From: Pedobacter hiemivivus
Lineage (GTDB): Bacteria; Bacteroidota; Bacteroidia; Sphingobacteriales; Sphingobacteriaceae
Length of the DNA: 64,000 bases
Assembly (NCBI RefSeq): GCF_004331685.1
Contig: NZ_SJSM01000002.1
Span: 1 to 64,000 of the forward strand
Reading direction: 5' to 3'
The notes beneath the pieces are model-generated. The model was not told the DNA's origin and did no database searches. It worked only from the letters and a program-made list of their open reading frames with translations. Position numbers and translations under genes: made by a program. Shown here piece by piece: positions 50,446 through 59,281 of this stretch. Position 1 is the stretch's first letter, and every line of letters begins with the position of its first letter.

Positions 50446-52845
50446 ATGAATATGAAATTTTCCCCCATTCTCTTCGTTGCTTTTCTGATGCAAAGTTTAC
50501 ATGTTGTGGCTCAGCACAAAGATTCAACAACTTTAAATAGTAAAATATTAACCGAAACCATCAAAGGTACCGTGTTAGACAAGGGCAGCAGGTTACCATT
50601 AGCTGGTGTTACGATAAGGTTAACCTCAAATCCATCTGTTAAGGTGTCTAGTACAGATCAGAATGGTGTATTCCGTTTAATTGGTGTGCCTTTAGGTCGT
50701 CAGGTATTACAGGCCAGTATAACCGGTTACCAACACGTAGTTCTTGCCGAACTATTGATTACCAGTGGCAAAGAAAATATATTGAATCTGGAGATGGAGC
50801 CGCAAAGCAATAACCTGAACGAAGTCGTCGTAAATGCGAATTCAGGTAAAAAGCCATTAAACCAAATGGCACTGGTTAGTGGACGTTCCTTTTCTCCTGA
50901 GGAAACGAATCGTTATGCTGGTGCATTTTTTGACCCAGCAAGAATGGCTCAAAGCTTTCCAGGCGTTGTTGCCGGCGGCGATGATAACGAAATCATCGTA
51001 AGAGGGAATTCTCCAAAAAGTTTACAATGGCGATTAGAAGGAATAGAAATTGTAAATCCGAATCATTTTGGTAGTGAAGGGGCCTCTGGAGGTGGGGTGA
51101 GTATGATCAATACCACCGTTTTAAGTACCTCTGACTTTTATACAGGAGGTTTAGCGGCAGAATATGGTAATGCGATTTCTGGTGTTTTTGACTTAAAGTT
51201 CAGAAAGGGAAATACAGACAAGAGAGAATATGCCTTTAATATTGGAGTATTAGGAGCTGGGGCTACTTTGGAAGGTCCATTTAAAAAGGGTGGGGCTGCC
51301 TCATATTTGGTTAGTTACCGTTATTCTTCCTTGAGTTTACTGGAAAAGGTGGGAGTTGAAGTTTCGGATGCGGGTACGCCAAAATATCAGGATTTGTCTT
51401 TCAATTTTGTATTCCCTACAAAAAAGGGAGGTACTTTTTCCTTGTTTGGAATTGGTGGCTTGGGTAAGATCAATAAAGTGGCAGACCACGATTATACAAA
51501 ATGGGAAGAACGGTATGACGGCTCGAATCAAAATTTGAGTTTTAATGCTGGAAGTGCAGGCTTGAAGCACCTTTATATTGCCAACAGCAAACTTTATTTT
51601 AATAATATCGTTTCTGTTTCTGTTAGTCGAAGCGCTAATACTACCGACACGCTCACTAAAAACTATCAGCCTAGTCTCGATTATAAAGATCAGTATACCA
51701 ATACGGCGATTCGGTATGCGGGAAGCCTAAATTATAAGATCAACGGCTCAAATACGATCAGGGCAGGTGTAAATGCTAGTTTTTTAAAATATGACTTGTA
51801 TGCATTAACTCATGATACACAACTTAATGCATTAAAAGAGTTGATTAATCAACAAGGTAATACCAGTAGTTACGATGGATTTGTGCAACATAAAGCCGAA
51901 TTAAACAGTAAACTAACCTTAAACACGGGACTGCATATCAATTATTTTAACTTAAGCAAGAGTTGGAGTTTTGAGCCCAGATTAGGCTTAAAATATCAAC
52001 TGTCTCCGGATCAGCTGCTATCTTTCGGAACAGGTTTGTATAGCCGTCTTGAACCGCTTTCCTACTATTTTGCTAAAAGTGGAGCATCATCTGGAAGAGC
52101 TGAGCCTGTTAAACCGCTTACGCCTACAAAGTCTGCGCAAGCTGTATTGGGATACGAAAAGCTATTTGGTGGAAACCTGAAATTTAAAACAGAAGTGTAT
52201 TATCAGCATTTGTATGATGTGCCGGTGTCTGTAGATCCAACTGTGAATTTTTCATTGCTCAATGTCTCAGATAATTCCGCCATCAGTTCTTCCGCTTACC
52301 GTCAGCTTGTTAATAAGGGGACTGGTAAAAACTATGGTGTCGAGTTTTCACTTGAAAAATCCCTGAGTAAAGGTTATTATTTCATTGCCACAACTTCATT
52401 ATTCGATTCGAAATTTAAAGCTTTGAGTGGTAAGGAATTTAATACGTCCTTCAATACTCGATACGTAGGTAATCTTTTGGCAGGAAAAGAATGGATAGCA
52501 GGCAAAAAAAAGAACAATATTTTCGGGTTGAATGCAAAATTGATTTATGCCGGTGGCAGAAGGTATTCTCCAATTCTGGTTGAAGAGTCTTTTAGGTTGG
52601 ATGAAGAAGTCATAGATCAGAACAAAATTAATACTTTAACTGCTGATCCTTATGTAAGGGTTGATTTTTCTGCCAGCTATCGTATCAATAGTAAGAGCGT
52701 AAGTCATTTGATTATTATTGATATTCAGAATCTTTTGAACCGTGAAAATACGGTTGGGATGTTCTATAATTCGAGTAAACGGGTTATAGAACCACAAAAA
52801 TGGAGTGGAATTATTCCCACAATTAATTATAGGATAGAGTTTTAA
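50446..52845 (+). CDS. TonB-dependent receptor with carboxypeptidase-like N-terminal domain
   Basis: ATG 50446 (MNMKFSP) is chosen because it places a signal peptide ending VVAQ at the start; the frame opens upstream at 50362. The 799-residue protein has a CarboxypepD_reg-like domain (GTVLDKGSRLPLAGVTIRL) and a plug. The plug reads FPGVVAGGDDNEIIVRGNSPKSLQWRLEGIEIVNPNH, followed by SDFYTGGLAAEYGNAISGVFDLKFR. A beta-barrel ends in IIPTINYRIEF. The substrate is unknown, and it stands alone. Confidence 0.9.
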   Translation: MNMKFSPILFVAFLMQSLHVVAQHKDSTTLNSKILTETIKGTVLDKGSRLPLAGVTIRLTSNPSVKVSSTDQNGVFRLIGVPLGRQVLQASITGYQHVVLAELLITSGKENILNLEMEPQSNNLNEVVVNANSGKKPLNQMALVSGRSFSPEETNRYAGAFFDPARMAQSFPGVVAGGDDNEIIVRGNSPKSLQWRLEGIEIVNPNHFGSEGASGGGVSMINTTVLSTSDFYTGGLAAEYGNAISGVFDLKFRKGNTDKREYAFNIGVLGAGATLEGPFKKGGAASYLVSYRYSSLSLLEKVGVEVSDAGTPKYQDLSFNFVFPTKKGGTFSLFGIGGLGKINKVADHDYTKWEERYDGSNQNLSFNAGSAGLKHLYIANSKLYFNNIVSVSVSRSANTTDTLTKNYQPSLDYKDQYTNTAIRYAGSLNYKINGSNTIRAGVNASFLKYDLYALTHDTQLNALKELINQQGNTSSYDGFVQHKAELNSKLTLNTGLHINYFNLSKSWSFEPRLGLKYQLSPDQLLSFGTGLYSRLEPLSYYFAKSGASSGRAEPVKPLTPTKSAQAVLGYEKLFGGNLKFKTEVYYQHLYDVPVSVDPTVNFSLLNVSDNSAISSSAYRQLVNKGTGKNYGVEFSLEKSLSKGYYFIATTSLFDSKFKALSGKEFNTSFNTRYVGNLLAGKEWIAGKKKNNIFGLNAKLIYAGGRRYSPILVEESFRLDEEVIDQNKINTLTADPYVRVDFSASYRINSKSVSHLIIIDIQNLLNRENTVGMFYNSSKRVIEPQKWSGIIPTINYRIEF

Positions 52846-52899
52846 GTGTATTTGTAAATATACTTTTAGCGAGGATGCTGTTTTTTTGTGTAAAAAGTG

Positions 52900-53034
52900 T
52901 ATCTTTGCGACAGTTTGGTTAAGTAGGTGTTTAAGCTTCAAATCATTGGACACTTGCTGATTAATTTCGATACATTACATATTGAGGCCATACTACACCC
53001 AGAAGTGCTATTAGCGCTTCTGGGTGTTCTTTTT
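52900..53034 (+). ncRNA. Candidate small RNA between the receptor gene and the tRNAs
   Basis: A TATCTTTG box at 52900-52907 looks like a housekeeping -7 element. About 120 bases downstream sits a strong terminator, and the sequence between holds no open frame. The stem 52995-53008 pairs with 53014-53027 (one wobble, 5-base loop) and is followed by TCTTTTTT. The combination suggests a short transcript starting near 52914. No known RNA family was recognised, and the box might instead belong to the gene at 53250. Confidence 0.4.
52995..53034 (+). terminator. Rho-independent terminator
   Basis: ACACCCAGAAGTGC (52995-53008) pairs with 53014-53027 around TATTA, with one G-U pair, followed by a T-run. 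It would end the receptor gene transcript and any small RNA starting near 52914. Confidence 0.85.
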
Positions 53035-53249
53035 TAGGGCTTTTTTCTGCCTTAAGCTTTATAAGCTTCAATCTCTTTTGCCAAAAACTAATGCAGCTTA
53101 CAATTGGTACCACAATCCTATGGACTTAAATTATCCGATAACGCTTCTGCATTAATGCCAGGTAAATGTTTTTCAACGGATCTTATGCAGAATTGGTTGT
53201 TACATCAATTTCAGCTATTATAAATTGTTTCGCTAAATTTGTTAGTATT

Positions 53250-53588
53250 ATGATTTTAAATGAAGAGCAAGTAATGTCATTTAACCGGTTTGCAGCTGCC
53301 TTTGTAACCGCCAATAAATATATGAGTAAGGCAATAAGTCGTTATAATAAATTGATTGTCCTGACAGAAAGCAATAGGCTCATCTTTGATTTCAATGGTT
53401 TTACTGAAGAGTATCAGCGAAAATTCATTCTTAATAATTTTGAACTTTACTGCACATCCTTATTTATTGCTTTTAAACCAAGGATTGTTACATTTCTAAA
53501 AAATGAAGGTATGACTTCCTATAGCTTTGATTGCGTGTTCTTATTAGGTGATCGGAGGTTGACTAAAATTGAAAGCGTAAAGGTGTAG
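53250..53588 (+). CDS. Hypothetical protein
   Basis: ATG 53250 gives 112 residues (MILNEEQVMSFNRFAAAFV...); the frame is open from 53166, but the upstream part looks non-coding. The protein is mixed helix and strand, with TESNRLIFDFNGFTEEYQRKFI and a C-terminal FDCVFLLGDRRLTKIE. I recognise no family. It lies just upstream of the convergent tRNA-Tyr gene. Coding use looks normal, but the call rests only on frame length. Confidence 0.45.
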   Translation: MILNEEQVMSFNRFAAAFVTANKYMSKAISRYNKLIVLTESNRLIFDFNGFTEEYQRKFILNNFELYCTSLFIAFKPRIVTFLKNEGMTSYSFDCVFLLGDRRLTKIESVKV

Positions 53589-53627
53589 CTGTTGGTACTT
53601 GGCTTTTATGTGGAAAAGCTTTAGAAG

Positions 53628-53710
53628 TGGGGGGAGAAGGATTCGAACCTTCGAAGTCTTGCGACAACAGAGTTACAGTCTGTCCCATTTGGCCACTCTG
53701 GTATCCCCCC
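53628..53710 (-). tRNA. tRNA-Tyr (GTA)
   Basis: On the minus strand the gene begins GGGGGGATACC and ends TCCCCCCA, forming a seven-base acceptor stem. The anticodon loop CTGTAAC gives anticodon GTA. A long variable arm brings the length to 83 bases, as expected for tRNA-Tyr. The T-loop GGTTCGAATCC is intact. CCA is not encoded. Confidence 0.95.
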
Positions 53711-53728
53711 ATTTATATCGTTCTAAAT

Positions 53729-53760
53729 AATAAAGCTTCAGATTGCTCTGAAGCTTTATT
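53729..53760. terminator. Hairpin between the two tRNA genes
   Basis: A perfect 14-base stem (53729-53742 with 53747-53760), loop TTGC, lies between tRNA-Ala and tRNA-Tyr. With a short A/T-rich flank it may act as a terminator or as a processing signal. Its right arm meets the CCA end of tRNA-Ala. Confidence 0.55.
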
Positions 53761-53836
53761 GGTGGAGAATATCGGATTCGAACCGATCACCTCTTCACTG
53801 CCAGCGAAGCGCTCTAGCCAAATGAGCTAATCCCCC
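53760..53836 (-). tRNA. tRNA-Ala (GGC)
   Basis: The minus strand reads GGGGGATTAGCTC and ends ATTCTCCACCA, giving a seven-base acceptor stem and an encoded CCA. The anticodon arm CTTCG-CTGGCAG-TGAAG contains anticodon GGC. The T-arm GGTTCGAATCC is canonical. The gene is transcribed upstream of tRNA-Tyr. Confidence 0.93.
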
Positions 53837-53978
53837 TTAAAACTGCCGATAATCAATTACCAGCGTGGGGCAAAAGTAATTAAATTTAGAAACCCTACAA
53901 ATTAAATATTGAAATAACTGCTCTGGGAATCTGTAATAGAATCATATGGCCACGTTGTCAGTGGATTATCGTTTTGAT

Positions 53979-54137
53979 TTATTCCTTGCGTGACTTTAAT
54001 TCAGAGAGGATCTCTCTAAGAATTTGGTTTTTTTCCTTTGCTGTGTTACGAAAGCTGTTTAGAATTAAGAAAAATAGAATGGTTGCCACCAGTGTAAACA
54101 CGATGGGAAGTAGAGCCATTAATTGAAATAAATGCAT
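53979..54137 (-). CDS. Small single-helix membrane protein (52 residues)
   Basis: The frame from ATG 54137 encodes MHLFQLMALLPIVFTLVATI and then a helix end LFFLILNSF, followed by a charged tail (TAKEKNQILREILSELKSRKE). One membrane helix with a short coiled tail is the clear shape of a real small protein. I do not recognise its family. The rest of 53837-54257 has no other gene. Confidence 0.55.
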   Translation of the reverse strand: MHLFQLMALLPIVFTLVATILFFLILNSFRNTAKEKNQILREILSELKSRKE

Positions 54138-54257
54138 AGTTTGGGTTTAAGTTATCTTAAAGTTATAAAAAATAGTTCTAAACTAGTCGTAGTTTTGTGG
54201 CTTTATACCCCATTACCTACGTTTGGGGAAGTTTAACTATTTTCAATACGATTCAAA

Positions 54258-54719
54258 TTGTACTCAAAAGATCAAGTATCACAATTAAAACAGGAATTCT
54301 GGACCGCATTTGGACAGTATATTGCACCGCAACTATCAGCTGAAGGGTTAAGAATCAATTGGATTAACTATAAAACAGGAATAAAACACCTGTTCTTTAA
54401 AATGCAAGCTGATAAACGTCAGGCTACAATAGGGATAGAGATCACGCACCCAGATGCAGGTATGCAGGAATTGGTATTCGAGCAATTTAAAGAGTTTAAA
54501 AAGTTGTTTGAAGCTCAGGTGCAGGAAGAGTGGGAATGGGAACTTGGGGCAGTTGATGAGTATGGTAAAAAGATTAGCCGCATTTATACAGTCTTGCCAG
54601 GGGTTAGCATCTTTAAAAAAGAAGACTGGCCAGCATTGATCTCATTTTTTAAACCAAGAATGATTGCATTGGACGAATTTTGGAACGATGCACAGCATAG
54701 TTTTGATGTGTTTAAATAA
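54258..54719 (+). CDS. DUF4268 family protein
   Basis: The 153-residue product starts at TTG 54258 and fits DUF4268: LKQEFWTAFGQYIAPQL, GIKHLFFKMQADKRQATIGIEI, and a final FKPRMIALDEFWNDAQ. Members have a nuclease-like fold in some restriction-linked proteins, but the stand-alone form has no known role. Its neighbours give no further hint. Confidence 0.75.
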   Translation: MYSKDQVSQLKQEFWTAFGQYIAPQLSAEGLRINWINYKTGIKHLFFKMQADKRQATIGIEITHPDAGMQELVFEQFKEFKKLFEAQVQEEWEWELGAVDEYGKKISRIYTVLPGVSIFKKEDWPALISFFKPRMIALDEFWNDAQHSFDVFK

Positions 54720-54759
54720 AAAAATCGGGTATATTGTGCCATTATAATTTTTAATATAC

Positions 54760-55212
54760 ATGAGACAATACACCATAATTTTTTCTTTCCTTTTGCTATT
54801 GGGCATCTCTTTTTCTGCTCAATCTCAAGTACAGCCAGTTTTTACTGGGGCAAAAGCTACGTTGAAGCACTATAAGGCATTGTATGTGCTAAATAGTGGT
54901 GATGAAAAAAAGATCAATGGCACCCTCCGCAATATTAAAAATGCACTGGAAGATCCACGACTTAAAGGAAAATTAGAATTAGAATTTGTTGTTTTTGGAG
55001 ATGGGGTAACCATTTATGACAAAAATAGCCCGTATCAAGAAAAGCTAAAAGACCTAAAGGCAAGAGGAGTGTTACTTGCGCAGTGCGAAAATACCCCTAA
55101 GGAACGAAATATCGATAAAAATACCCTATACGATTTTATAAACTTTGTGCCTAGCGGCAATGGAGAGATCATCATCAGACAGCAACAAGGCTGGGCGATT
55201 GTTCATCCTTAA
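54760..55212 (+). CDS. Exported DsrE-family protein
   Basis: The 150-residue protein has a signal peptide (IIFSFLLLLGISFSAQS). The DsrE/DsrF-like core follows, with YKALYVLNSGDEKKINGTLRNIKNAL, LEFVVFGDGVTIY and LKARGVLLAQCENT. DsrE proteins move sulfur through a conserved cysteine. Here Cys sits in LAQCEN. The exported form is of unknown function. Confidence 0.8.
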   Translation: MRQYTIIFSFLLLLGISFSAQSQVQPVFTGAKATLKHYKALYVLNSGDEKKINGTLRNIKNALEDPRLKGKLELEFVVFGDGVTIYDKNSPYQEKLKDLKARGVLLAQCENTPKERNIDKNTLYDFINFVPSGNGEIIIRQQQGWAIVHP

Positions 55213-55243
55213 AATTATACCTAAAAACCTTTAAACCATTGAT

Positions 55244-56557
55244 ATGAAGAAAGTATTTCTTTTGTTTTTTGCCCTTTTAATTTCAAGTGCATCATTTTCG
55301 CAAGGTATTTTAAGCCTTATAGGCAAATCACAAAATTTGTTTAATCAGTTCTCCGAAGATAAATTTACTGAAGCTTATGCTAATTTTGATGCTACCTTTC
55401 AAGCTAAGGTGACCCAGGATGATTTAAAGTCGCTATGGGGTAAAATAGGCGAACGATTTGGTAAGCTAGATGCTGTATCGGTCATAAATAGTAAAACTGA
55501 AGGTGACTTTTACACAGTTATAGTAGAAGGGAAGTTTACTAACGATACGCAGAATTTTATGATTGCTTATAATAAAACTGAAAAGATAGTAGGCTTTTTC
55601 CTTCAGCCTAAGTCAACAGCAGCTGCTTACGTAGCTCCTGCTTATGCTGATACAACTTTATATAAAGAGAAAGAGGTCTATGTCAAGTCGGCAGATCATA
55701 ATCTTGTTGGATTACTAACTGTTCCTAAAAATGCGACCAATTATCCGGTTGTGGTGTTGGTGCATGGCTCTGGTCCAAGTGATATGGATGAAACTATTGG
55801 TCCAAATAAGCCATTTAAAGACCTGGCAGCGGGTTTGGCTGCCAAAGGCATTGCTAGCATCCGCTATGTGAAAAGAACAATGGTTTATCCAAATGATTTT
55901 GGTGGTGCTTTCACTGTTAAGGAAGAGGTTTTAGATGATGCATTGGCTGCGGTTGCCTTGGCGAGAACAATTCCGGAGGTAGATAAAAAGCAAATTTACT
56001 TATTAGGGCATAGTTTGGGTGGAATGTTGGCTCCAAGGTTGGCAATGTTAGCACCTGATTTAAATGGGGTTTTGTTACTTGCTGCACCTGCAAGATCATT
56101 GACCGATTTAATGGTGGAACAAAATAAGTACGGCTTTGCACTTTCTAAGGATACCACTCAGGCGGGTAAATTACAGCTCGATAGTGTGATTAAAATGCTT
56201 GATAAAACCAGAATTACTCAATTGGGTGCAATGAAGCCGGATTCTAATGTTTTAGTTCTGCCAGCATCTTATTTGGTTGATATTAATAATTATAATCAGG
56301 TTGAAGTCGCAAAGAAATTGAAACAGCGCATTTTTATAGCTCAAGGAGGTCATGATTTTCAGGTATCGACAACCGATTATGATTTGTGGAATGCTGCGCT
56401 TGGTAAAAAGAAAAATGTGGAGTTGAAACTGTACCCTAGTCTTAATCACTTAATGAGTTGGCAGACAGAAAAGGGATCGATGAATCAATATAGTGTCCCT
56501 TCAAGCGTATCAGAAGAGCTGATTACTGATCTCGTCAATTGGATTAAAGCTAAGTAA
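55244..56557 (+). CDS. Exported alpha/beta hydrolase with DUF3887-like N-terminal domain
   Basis: The 437-residue protein has a signal peptide ending SFSQ. A DUF3887-type domain follows (about 25-125, NFDATFQAKVTQDDLKSLWGKIG), then an alpha/beta hydrolase. The nucleophile Ser257 lies in GHSLGG, preceded by an oxyanion motif VLVHGSGP, and the likely catalytic His is in the late NHLMSW. It probably cleaves an ester or peptide outside the cytoplasm. Its substrate is unknown. Confidence 0.88.
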   Translation: MKKVFLLFFALLISSASFSQGILSLIGKSQNLFNQFSEDKFTEAYANFDATFQAKVTQDDLKSLWGKIGERFGKLDAVSVINSKTEGDFYTVIVEGKFTNDTQNFMIAYNKTEKIVGFFLQPKSTAAAYVAPAYADTTLYKEKEVYVKSADHNLVGLLTVPKNATNYPVVVLVHGSGPSDMDETIGPNKPFKDLAAGLAAKGIASIRYVKRTMVYPNDFGGAFTVKEEVLDDALAAVALARTIPEVDKKQIYLLGHSLGGMLAPRLAMLAPDLNGVLLLAAPARSLTDLMVEQNKYGFALSKDTTQAGKLQLDSVIKMLDKTRITQLGAMKPDSNVLVLPASYLVDINNYNQVEVAKKLKQRIFIAQGGHDFQVSTTDYDLWNAALGKKKNVELKLYPSLNHLMSWQTEKGSMNQYSVPSSVSEELITDLVNWIKAK

Positions 56558-56671
56558 TGATATAATTGGCTATGTTAAATTATGATATTGTCTGATAGTT
56601 TAGCTTTATTTAATTTATGGCAAAATTGTTGCATGTATTAAATTGAATTTAAACGTAAAGCAAAGTTAATT

Positions 56672-57034
56672 ATGATTAAAAGGGTGCACGTACTTGAAGA
56701 TGACGAAGATATCAGATATATTATTGGAGTTTTATTGAAGGATGAGGGATATGAACTTCAGCTTTCATCGTCATTTAGTGACCTAAAAAGCAAACTGAAA
56801 GATTCTGTTCCTGATTTGTTTATTTTAGATGTAATGATTCCTGATGGTAATGGTACAGATATTTGTGCGGACCTGAAAAATGATATTTTTACAAAACAGA
56901 TCCCCATTATAGTAATGTCTGCAGATGACAAAAATAAAGATAAAAGTCTAGGAGCTGGGGCTGATGATTATATCAGTAAGCCTTTTGACATTGATCATAT
57001 TGTTAATCGAATTAACAAATTGTTAGTAAAATAG
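56672..57034 (+). CDS. Receiver-only response regulator
   Basis: The 120-residue protein is a single CheY-like receiver: acidic pair in HVLEDDEDI, phosphorylation site Asp53 (FILDVMIPDG), Ser83 and Lys103 (YISKPFD). There is no output domain and no kinase gene nearby, so it must receive phosphate from a distant kinase. Confidence 0.92.
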   Translation: MIKRVHVLEDDEDIRYIIGVLLKDEGYELQLSSSFSDLKSKLKDSVPDLFILDVMIPDGNGTDICADLKNDIFTKQIPIIVMSADDKNKDKSLGAGADDYISKPFDIDHIVNRINKLLVK

Positions 57035-57050
57035 ATTAATCTCAATTTAT

Positions 57051-57089
57051 AAAAAGGGCTGATCATGTATATTTGTGATTAGCCTTTTT
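57051..57089 (+). terminator. Terminator after the response regulator gene
   Basis: AAAAAGGGCTGATCA (57051-57065) pairs imperfectly with TGATTAGCCTTTTTT near 57075-57089, giving a stem followed by T. It closes the response regulator transcript. Confidence 0.65.
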
Positions 57090-57112
57090 TATGAAAAAGC
57101 CGTACCCCAGAA

Positions 57113-58030
57113 ATGATGATGAAAATTTTGAAAAATAACGGTCTTGTATTGATGCTGACCTTATGCCTTCTAGGTGTAAGTTGTATGGCTTCGGCTCAGA
57201 AACTCCACACGCTAAATGTTAAAAACACCAAGCAACTGAAAGAATTTTTTAGGTACAAAGGCAAAAATATACCTGTTATTAGCGGTCATAGAGGAGGCAT
57301 GATCAAAGGCTTTCCTGAAAATAGTATTGAGACTTTTGAAAACACCTTACGTTTTACGCCTGCTTTTTATGAGATAGATCCGCGTTTAACAAAGGATGGT
57401 GTGGCTGTGTTGATGCACGATGCTACATTGGACAGAACCACTAATGGTACGGGTAAAGTTTCTGATTATACTTATGCAGAACTACAGAAATTTAGGTTAA
57501 AAGATCCTGAAGGCCATGTGACTGAGGCTAAAATTCCGACGCTGAAAGAGGTGATTCTTTGGAGCAAAGGTAAAACGATAGTGAACCTGGATAAAAAGGA
57601 TTTGCCTTTGGAGGTGACAGCAAAGATTTTGACGGAATGTAAAAATGACATCATCATGCTTACGGTACACAACGCGGAACAGGCCAAGTTTTATTATGAT
57701 TATAATCCTAAGTGGATGCTTTCTGCTTTTGTGAAAACTAAAAAGGCGTTTAAGGAATATGAAGGCGCCGGGATTCCATGGTCAAATATTATTGCTTATA
57801 TCGGTCCGGAAAATAAGCCCGAGAATAAGGAATTGTTTGATATGCTGCATGCTAAAGGAGTAATGTGTATGATTTCGGCTGCACCAACTTATGATAAACT
57901 AGCTGATGCTGCTGAACGCGCAAAAAATTATAGAGAGACTTTTGTGCAAGGAGCAGATATTTTGGAATCTGATTTGCCAATAGAGGTTGCAGAGGCTATA
58001 AAATCGATCAAGCCTCAGACTAAATTTTAG
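57113..58030 (+). CDS. Glycerophosphodiester phosphodiesterase
   Basis: The 305-residue protein has an N-terminal signal with a possible lipobox (LLGVSC). GDPD catalytic residues are His59 and Arg60 in SGHRGG, Glu69 in FPENSIETFENTL, Glu87 and Asp89 in YEIDPRLTKDG, and His102 in LMHDATLDRTTNG. It hydrolyses glycerophosphodiesters to glycerol-3-phosphate and an alcohol in the periplasm or at the surface. The start may be any of the three adjacent Met codons. Confidence 0.93.
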   Translation: MMMKILKNNGLVLMLTLCLLGVSCMASAQKLHTLNVKNTKQLKEFFRYKGKNIPVISGHRGGMIKGFPENSIETFENTLRFTPAFYEIDPRLTKDGVAVLMHDATLDRTTNGTGKVSDYTYAELQKFRLKDPEGHVTEAKIPTLKEVILWSKGKTIVNLDKKDLPLEVTAKILTECKNDIIMLTVHNAEQAKFYYDYNPKWMLSAFVKTKKAFKEYEGAGIPWSNIIAYIGPENKPENKELFDMLHAKGVMCMISAAPTYDKLADAAERAKNYRETFVQGADILESDLPIEVAEAIKSIKPQTKF

Positions 58031-58072
58031 GGAATATTCCCTTATCTGCTTGCGGCCGTTCGCTATAAGGCC

Positions 58073-58321
58073 TTAGTTTAAGGTGAAAATGAAGTCTGCC
58101 TCATCCGAATTCCCTACATAAAATTTAAGGGTGGTTTTAGGCGATTTTATTAAAGGTGCAATTGGAGAGATTAGATCCGAAAATTGCACCTTTAACATGT
58201 CCATATCGGTTTCTTCTGGAACGCGGATCAAAAGATCACCACCGCTACTCCTTACTTTCCAGTCTTCAAATGTTTCATCTTTTTGTAGCATTTGCTTCCA
58301 TTCCTGTTGATATTTTCCCAT
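58073..58321 (-). CDS. Hypothetical small acidic protein
   Basis: The 82-residue product begins MGKYQQEWKQML and contains KVRSSGGDLLIRVPEET, then TTLKFYVGNSDEADFIFTL. No signal or membrane segment is visible and no family is recognised. It is convergent with the glycerophosphodiesterase gene. Confidence 0.55.
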   Translation of the reverse strand: MGKYQQEWKQMLQKDETFEDWKVRSSGGDLLIRVPEETDMDMLKVQFSDLISPIAPLIKSPKTTLKFYVGNSDEADFIFTLN

Positions 58322-58430
58322 GATTTTTTTCTTTTTATAAAGTTAAGGACATTCCTTTAAAGATCTGTTGTTTTTTGGTCGTTATGGAAACGGAACAATT
58401 GTTGCATCCTGCTGTTGTAACACAAATAAA

Positions 58431-59132
58431 ATGAAAAGAAACATGATCAAGAGTATCGCAGTAAAATTGGTTTTAACCCTTGTTTTAATCATAGGGATCA
58501 ATATGATCAGCAAGGCTGATGAGATTAGGTTAGTAGTTAAAGAAGATCTTGCCAGTTGTACCGGTGTTGCACCTATGACCTGTATGCAGGTAAAATATAA
58601 GACCAGTAAGAACTGGGAGCTGTTTTATAGCCAGATTTCTGGGTTTAAATATAAGCCGGGTTATCGTTATGTACTTCTGGTAAATCGTACCAAAAGAACC
58701 AATGTTCCTGCAGATGCTTCGGCTTATGAGTATAAGCTAAAAAGGGTGGTAAAGAAAGTGAGAATGAAACAGAATACTACAACTGCATGGGATTTTGTAT
58801 TGAAACACAAATGGAAGCTGATTCAGATGAATGGTGTGACGCAGAGCGAATCTCCGGTATACATGACATTTGATGGAGAGAAAAAACGTGTTGGCGGAAA
58901 ATCGGGTTGTAATTCTTTCTTTGGAGGCTTTAAGAAAAGTGATGACACGTTAACTTTTAATCAGATGGCTGGTACGATGATGGCTTGTGGTCCGGAATTG
59001 AATAAGCTAGAGCATGAGTTTTTAACATTGATAGGAGATAAAACCTTTAGATACGATGTTGCAGACCAAACGCTTAATCTTTATCAGGGTAATAAGCTGG
59101 TGTTAATGTTTGGAATGGCACCTTTAAAATAA
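58431..59132 (+). CDS. DUF4377 and META domain exported protein
   Basis: ATG 58431 gives 233 residues with a signal peptide (MKRNMIKSIAVKLVLTLVLI, ending SKADE). The DUF4377 domain follows (DLASCTGVAPMTCMQVKY and YVLLVNRTKRTNVPADAS). A META domain with KLIQMNGV, GGKSGCNSFFGGF and GTMMACGPEL comes last. META domains are linked to heat-stress motility and envelope proteins such as HslJ. The paired cysteines suggest extracytoplasmic location. Confidence 0.8.
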   Translation: MKRNMIKSIAVKLVLTLVLIIGINMISKADEIRLVVKEDLASCTGVAPMTCMQVKYKTSKNWELFYSQISGFKYKPGYRYVLLVNRTKRTNVPADASAYEYKLKRVVKKVRMKQNTTTAWDFVLKHKWKLIQMNGVTQSESPVYMTFDGEKKRVGGKSGCNSFFGGFKKSDDTLTFNQMAGTMMACGPELNKLEHEFLTLIGDKTFRYDVADQTLNLYQGNKLVLMFGMAPLK

Positions 59133-59164
59133 GTTTATCCTGGATCTTTTTAGATCTGATCAAT

Positions 59165-59219
59165 AAAACGGCTAGATAGATAGGGCTTTTGACCTATCCA
59201 TCTAGCCGTTTTTATTTTT
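59165..59219 (+). terminator. Rho-independent terminator
   Basis: AAAACGGCTAGAT and GATAGG on the left pair with CCTATC and ATCTAGCCGTTTT on the right around a short loop, followed by TTATTTTT. It ends the META protein transcript. Confidence 0.85.
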
Positions 59220-59252
59220 CTTTTGGAAGCTAAATCTTTATCTCTTACATTT

Positions 59253-59278
59253 GGTAAATATTTACGTAAGTATTTACC
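59253..59278. promoter_or_regulatory. 26-base palindromic operator at the marR start
   Basis: The near-perfect palindrome has half-site GGTAAATA and its complement TATTTACC about the centre ACGT (59264-59267), with one mismatched pair. It ends three bases before the ATG of the MarR-family gene. The position and symmetry fit autoregulation by the winged-helix dimer encoded there, but binding is not shown by sequence. Confidence 0.65.
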
Positions 59279-59281
59279 TAT

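Noticed and set aside
53627..53830. 67-residue plus-strand frame (GGEGFEPSKSC...)
   Set aside because: It reads antisense through the two tRNA genes, a well-known false translation.
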